Source: Waddliaceae bacterium (GTDB taxonomy: Bacteria > Chlamydiota > Chlamydiia > Chlamydiales > GCA-2709385). Taken from it: 64,000 bases of DNA. Where the stretch lies: NCBI GenBank assembly GCA_002709385.1, contig PAQS01000035.1, forward strand, positions 71,590 to 135,589. The letters run 5' to 3'. Below are positions 62,001-64,000 of this stretch, in pieces. The stretch's first letter is position 1. Every line of letters starts with the position of its first letter. Under the pieces are notes generated by a model. It did no database searches. It was not told where the DNA came from and saw nothing but the letters and a program-made list of their open reading frames with translations. The translations under genes were made by a program, and so were the position numbers.

Positions 62001-64000
62001 TCAATATGCCATCAGGTGGAACAATTCAAAATATTGATGCTGGTTTTGTAACAAATTCGTCTTCATCACTAAGTAATTTTGTTTGGAATGATGTGAATGG
62101 AAATGGAATTCAAGATTTCAACGAACCAGGAATCGATGGAGTCGCTATTGATATTTACAATGAGCGTATTGAAGTTGTTGCTTCTACAGTGACGTCTGGT
62201 GGAGGTTTTTATCTTATAGATAATCTCCCTTCAGCAGATTACATTGTGTATTTTGATTTGCCAGCCACAGGATTTACAGGGTTTACAACGAGAAATTCAG
62301 GTGGAGATGATACGATCGATTCTGATGCAGAAGTCAGTGGCGGTACGATAGGAGAAAGCCCTCAAATAGCGCTTGGAGCCTTTGAAAATGACAGTACAGT
62401 AGATGCAGGACTTATCAGTAATGCAAGTATTTCAGGTCTTGCATGGGATGATGTGAATGGTAATGGTCTAAGAGAAGGTGGAGAAGCTCTACTTAGTGGT
62501 GTAACAGTCAATATATTGGATTCTGGTTTGAATTTGGTATCGAGTACTGTGACTGATGGCTCTGGTGCTTATACATTTAATGCCATGCCAGGCACGTATA
62601 CGATTGAATTTATCGCTCCTGGGGAAACCTTATTTAGTCCGCAAGATGCAGGAACTAACGATACTATTGATAGTGATGCCAATACAACTAATGGACGCAC
62701 TGCAGCAATCACTCTTTCTGATAGCAGTACAGTTACAAATGTAGATGCAGGGTTTACAACAGCAGGAACCTTAGGGAACTATGTCTGGCATGATGTGGAT
62801 GGAGATGGATATCAAGATGGAGCGGAACCGGGTATTTCTGGAGCTACAGTCAATCTCTACGATGAGACAGGAACCACTCTTTTACAGACAACGACAACAG
62901 ATGCAAATGGAATATATAGTTTCACTGTTGCGGCAGGCAATTACGTTTTAGAGTTCGTCACACCTTCTGGGTTTGCTGCTCCAACTCATTACCAAGTATC
63001 ACCTTTTTTTATAGATAGCGACGCTAACCGTACAACAGGAAGAACTGCAGTTATCAATATGCCATCAGGCGGAACCATCAATAACATAGATGCAGGTTTT
63101 GTTACGGATTCCTCTTCATCAATTAGTGATTTTGTTTGGAATGATGTGAACGGAAATGGAATTCAAGATTTTAATGAGCCTGGAATCGATGGTATTGTAG
63201 TTGATCTTTATAATGAAAGAATCGAAGTCGTCGCCTCTACAGTAACTTCAGGTGGAGGTTTCTATCTTTTCGATAATCTCCCTTCAGCAGATTACATTGT
63301 CTATTTTGATTTGCCTACAAGAGACTTTTCTGGGTTCACAACAAGAAACACTGGGGTTGATGATACCATAGACAGTGATGCAAATGAAAGTGGTAGTACC
63401 ATAGGACAAAGCCCTCAGATTATACTTGGGGTTAGTGAAAACAACAGTACAGTGGATGCTGGGTTGCTTGGTAATACGAATATTTCAGGCCTTGTATGGG
63501 ATGACTTGAATGCAGATGGTCTTCGTGAGGGAGGAGAGACTTTACTTAGTGGTATAACAGTCAATATTCTAGATTCTGGACTAAATTTAATATCAAGTAC
63601 TGTGACAGATGGATCTGGTGCTTATACATTTAATGTTGTGTCAGGAACTTATACTATTGAGTTTGTTCTTCCTGCTGGAGCTTTAGCTTTTACCGATCAA
63701 GATGTTGGTGCTGATGATACGATTGATAGCGATGTGAATATAGCAAATGGTCGCACTACATCGATTACGGTTGGTGAAAATGAATCGATTACAAACGTCG
63801 ATGCTGGGCTTTACTTTCCAGCAACTATTAGTGGTACTTTTTGGGATGATTTAAATGCAGATGGAATCCGAGATCCAGGAGAACCATTTCTTGAAGGTGT
63901 TGAAATTGAGTTGCATACTGCTAGTGGTGGACTGATCGCAACTCAACTTACAGATGCTTCAGGGCAATATTCTTTCACAGGTTTAAGACCTGATCAGTAT
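59009..64000 (+). CDS. Giant repetitive secreted/surface protein, LEPR-xLL start and SdrD B-like repeats (3' end outside window)
   Basis: Open without a stop for 1664 codons from an ATG preceded by GAGGAGAAAG. The N-terminus MRFKFIPLEERIVLDAAV resembles the LEPR-xLL element that starts many giant type I-secreted adhesins. Residues about 40-185 are an acidic domain faintly like DUF4347 (SSIILDLDNSSAPYSDILDQ). From about residue 195, SdrD B-like/Cna-type repeats of about 117 residues follow in three kinds: A (FVWYDVDGDGYQDGGELGIS), B (FVWNDVNGNGIQDFNEPGID) and C (LAWDDVNGNGLREGGEALLS). The A-B-C set recurs four times with a period of 1053-1059 bp, then a different repeat begins near 63824. The D-x-D/N-G-D/N-G loops suggest calcium binding. 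Extracellular adhesion is likely. Confidence 0.85.
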   Translation, partial: MRFKFIPLEERIVLDAAVMGDAVDALDSEDGLSDQSTDAVPGPGEVDQEEGSLIDAVGAAVLEPVLLVLPEGAPSPNLDQEVIELRFSPESDLNEIIQLIENELSSRKASSIILDLDNSSAPYSDILDQVDSFWENLDSFLVSGGVLGFTGGDLDLSSIDNIESQILASVELFESSSNSNESLSGFDEEVSTFAGETIGNSVWYDVDGDGHHQGDEPGIAGATVNLYNSTGTTLLQTTTTDANGIYSFNVTPGDYILEFLTPSGFVAPTHYQTSPFFLDSDADRTTGRTEVVNVPLDANINTIDAGFVTDSSSSLSNFVWNDVNGNGIQDFNEPGIDGVAIDIYNARIEVVASTVTSGGGFYLVDNLPSAEYIVYFDFPATGFTGFTTRDAGGDDTIDSDAEVSGGIMGESPRFTLGAFENNSTIDAGLISNASISGLAWDDVNGNGLREGGEALLSGVTVNILDSGLNLVSSTVTDGSGAYTFNAMPGTYTIEFIAPGGTSFSPQDVGGNNTIDSDANTSNGRTTAINLSDSSTVTNVDAGFTDTSSGTLGNFVWYDVDGDGYQDGGELGISGATVNLYNSTGTTLLQTTTTDANGVYSFTVDAGNYVLEFVTPSGFVAPTHYQVSPFFVDSDANRTTGRTTVINMPSGGTINNIDAGFVTDSSSSISDFVWNDVNGNGIQDFNEPGIDGVVVDLYNERIEVVASTVTSGGGFYLFDNLPSANYIVYFDLPATGFTGFTTRNSGGNDNVDSDANPSGGTLGESPQIVLGAFENNSTVDAGLISNASISGLAWDDANGNGLREGGEALLSGVTVNILDSGLNLVSSTVTDGSGAYTFNAVAGTYTIEFVAPGGTSFTPQDVGSNNTIDSDANTANGRTAAITIFDGNTVTNVDAGFTDNSLGTFGNFVWHDVDGDGYQDGAEPGISGATVNLYNSTGTTLLQTTTTDANGIYSFTVDAGDYVLEFVTPSGFVAPTHYQVSPFFIDSDANRTTGRTAVINMPSGGTIQNIDAGFVTNSSSSLSNFVWNDVNGNGIQDFNEPGIDGVAIDIYNERIEVVASTVTSGGGFYLIDNLPSADYIVYFDLPATGFTGFTTRNSGGDDTIDSDAEVSGGTIGESPQIALGAFENDSTVDAGLISNASISGLAWDDVNGNGLREGGEALLSGVTVNILDSGLNLVSSTVTDGSGAYTFNAMPGTYTIEFIAPGETLFSPQDAGTNDTIDSDANTTNGRTAAITLSDSSTVTNVDAGFTTAGTLGNYVWHDVDGDGYQDGAEPGISGATVNLYDETGTTLLQTTTTDANGIYSFTVAAGNYVLEFVTPSGFAAPTHYQVSPFFIDSDANRTTGRTAVINMPSGGTINNIDAGFVTDSSSSISDFVWNDVNGNGIQDFNEPGIDGIVVDLYNERIEVVASTVTSGGGFYLFDNLPSADYIVYFDLPTRDFSGFTTRNTGVDDTIDSDANESGSTIGQSPQIILGVSENNSTVDAGLLGNTNISGLVWDDLNADGLREGGETLLSGITVNILDSGLNLISSTVTDGSGAYTFNVVSGTYTIEFVLPAGALAFTDQDVGADDTIDSDVNIANGRTTSITVGENESITNVDAGLYFPATISGTFWDDLNADGIRDPGEPFLEGVEIELHTASGGLIATQLTDASGQYSFTGLRPDQY

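Overview
The window looks like part of a chromosome from a member of the Chlamydiota, probably an amoeba- or protist-associated lineage rather than a vertebrate Chlamydia. Three things support this. The ribosomal protein L33 is close to the chlamydial form (KLKSTESSE and RRHVIFKE blocks). It is followed by a LolC/E-like permease and a LolD-like ATPase, an order I recall from Chlamydia (CT150-CT152 region). The rest is dominated by proteins that look like host-directed effectors: ankyrin proteins, eukaryote-like kinases and large orphan proteins. The DNA is AT-rich. I saw no rRNA, tRNA, CRISPR array or insertion sequence. The genus assignment is open, because the window has no rRNA.

Layout. 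1-8 kb: the end of a small membrane protein, a Pmp3-like mini-protein, an orphan gene, an NTT/MFS-like transporter with HEAT repeats that overlaps a cyclic-nucleotide-binding gene, and a 1066-residue protein joining a PI3/PI4-kinase-like domain to a phosphodiester glycosidase (NAGPA) domain. 8-14 kb: metabolism (trxB, an outer-membrane-like protein, glgP, a dicarboxylate/glutamate-type symporter). 14-24 kb: a 1223-residue orphan, two paralogous membrane-anchored proteins, a mini-protein and a 1315-residue ankyrin protein. 24-30 kb: hemH, def, two flagellin genes separated by a 9-bp minisatellite, a GAF/HD-GYP c-di-GMP phosphodiesterase and an orphan. 30-36 kb: tdh, a predicted YopT-like (C58) cysteine protease and two divergent Ser/Thr kinase paralogues. 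36-44.5 kb: a three-gene operon (two small membrane proteins and a 1205-residue repeat protein), a CcoI/CopA-type copper ATPase and kbl. 44.6-53.5 kb: two orphan paralogues and four ankyrin genes. 53.5-58.7 kb: a KefB/YbaL-type antiporter, lolD, a lolC-like gene and rpmG. 59.0-64 kb: the 5' part of a giant repetitive surface or secreted protein that begins with a LEPR-xLL-like motif and runs off the window.

How it fits together. The housekeeping genes (haem, glycogen, thioredoxin, deformylase, L33, lipoprotein sorting, threonine to glycine via Tdh and Kbl) are interleaved with an accessory set aimed at the host and at motility. The flagellin pair next to a c-di-GMP phosphodiesterase suggests a motile extracellular stage. 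The lipid-kinase/glycosidase fusion and one kinase share an N-terminal F-C-C-F-S element, which may be a common membrane-targeting device. An intergenic palindromic repeat based on CTCCAATGGCTAC-type arms recurs at least five times in the window. All functional statements come from reading motifs by eye; no database search was run.
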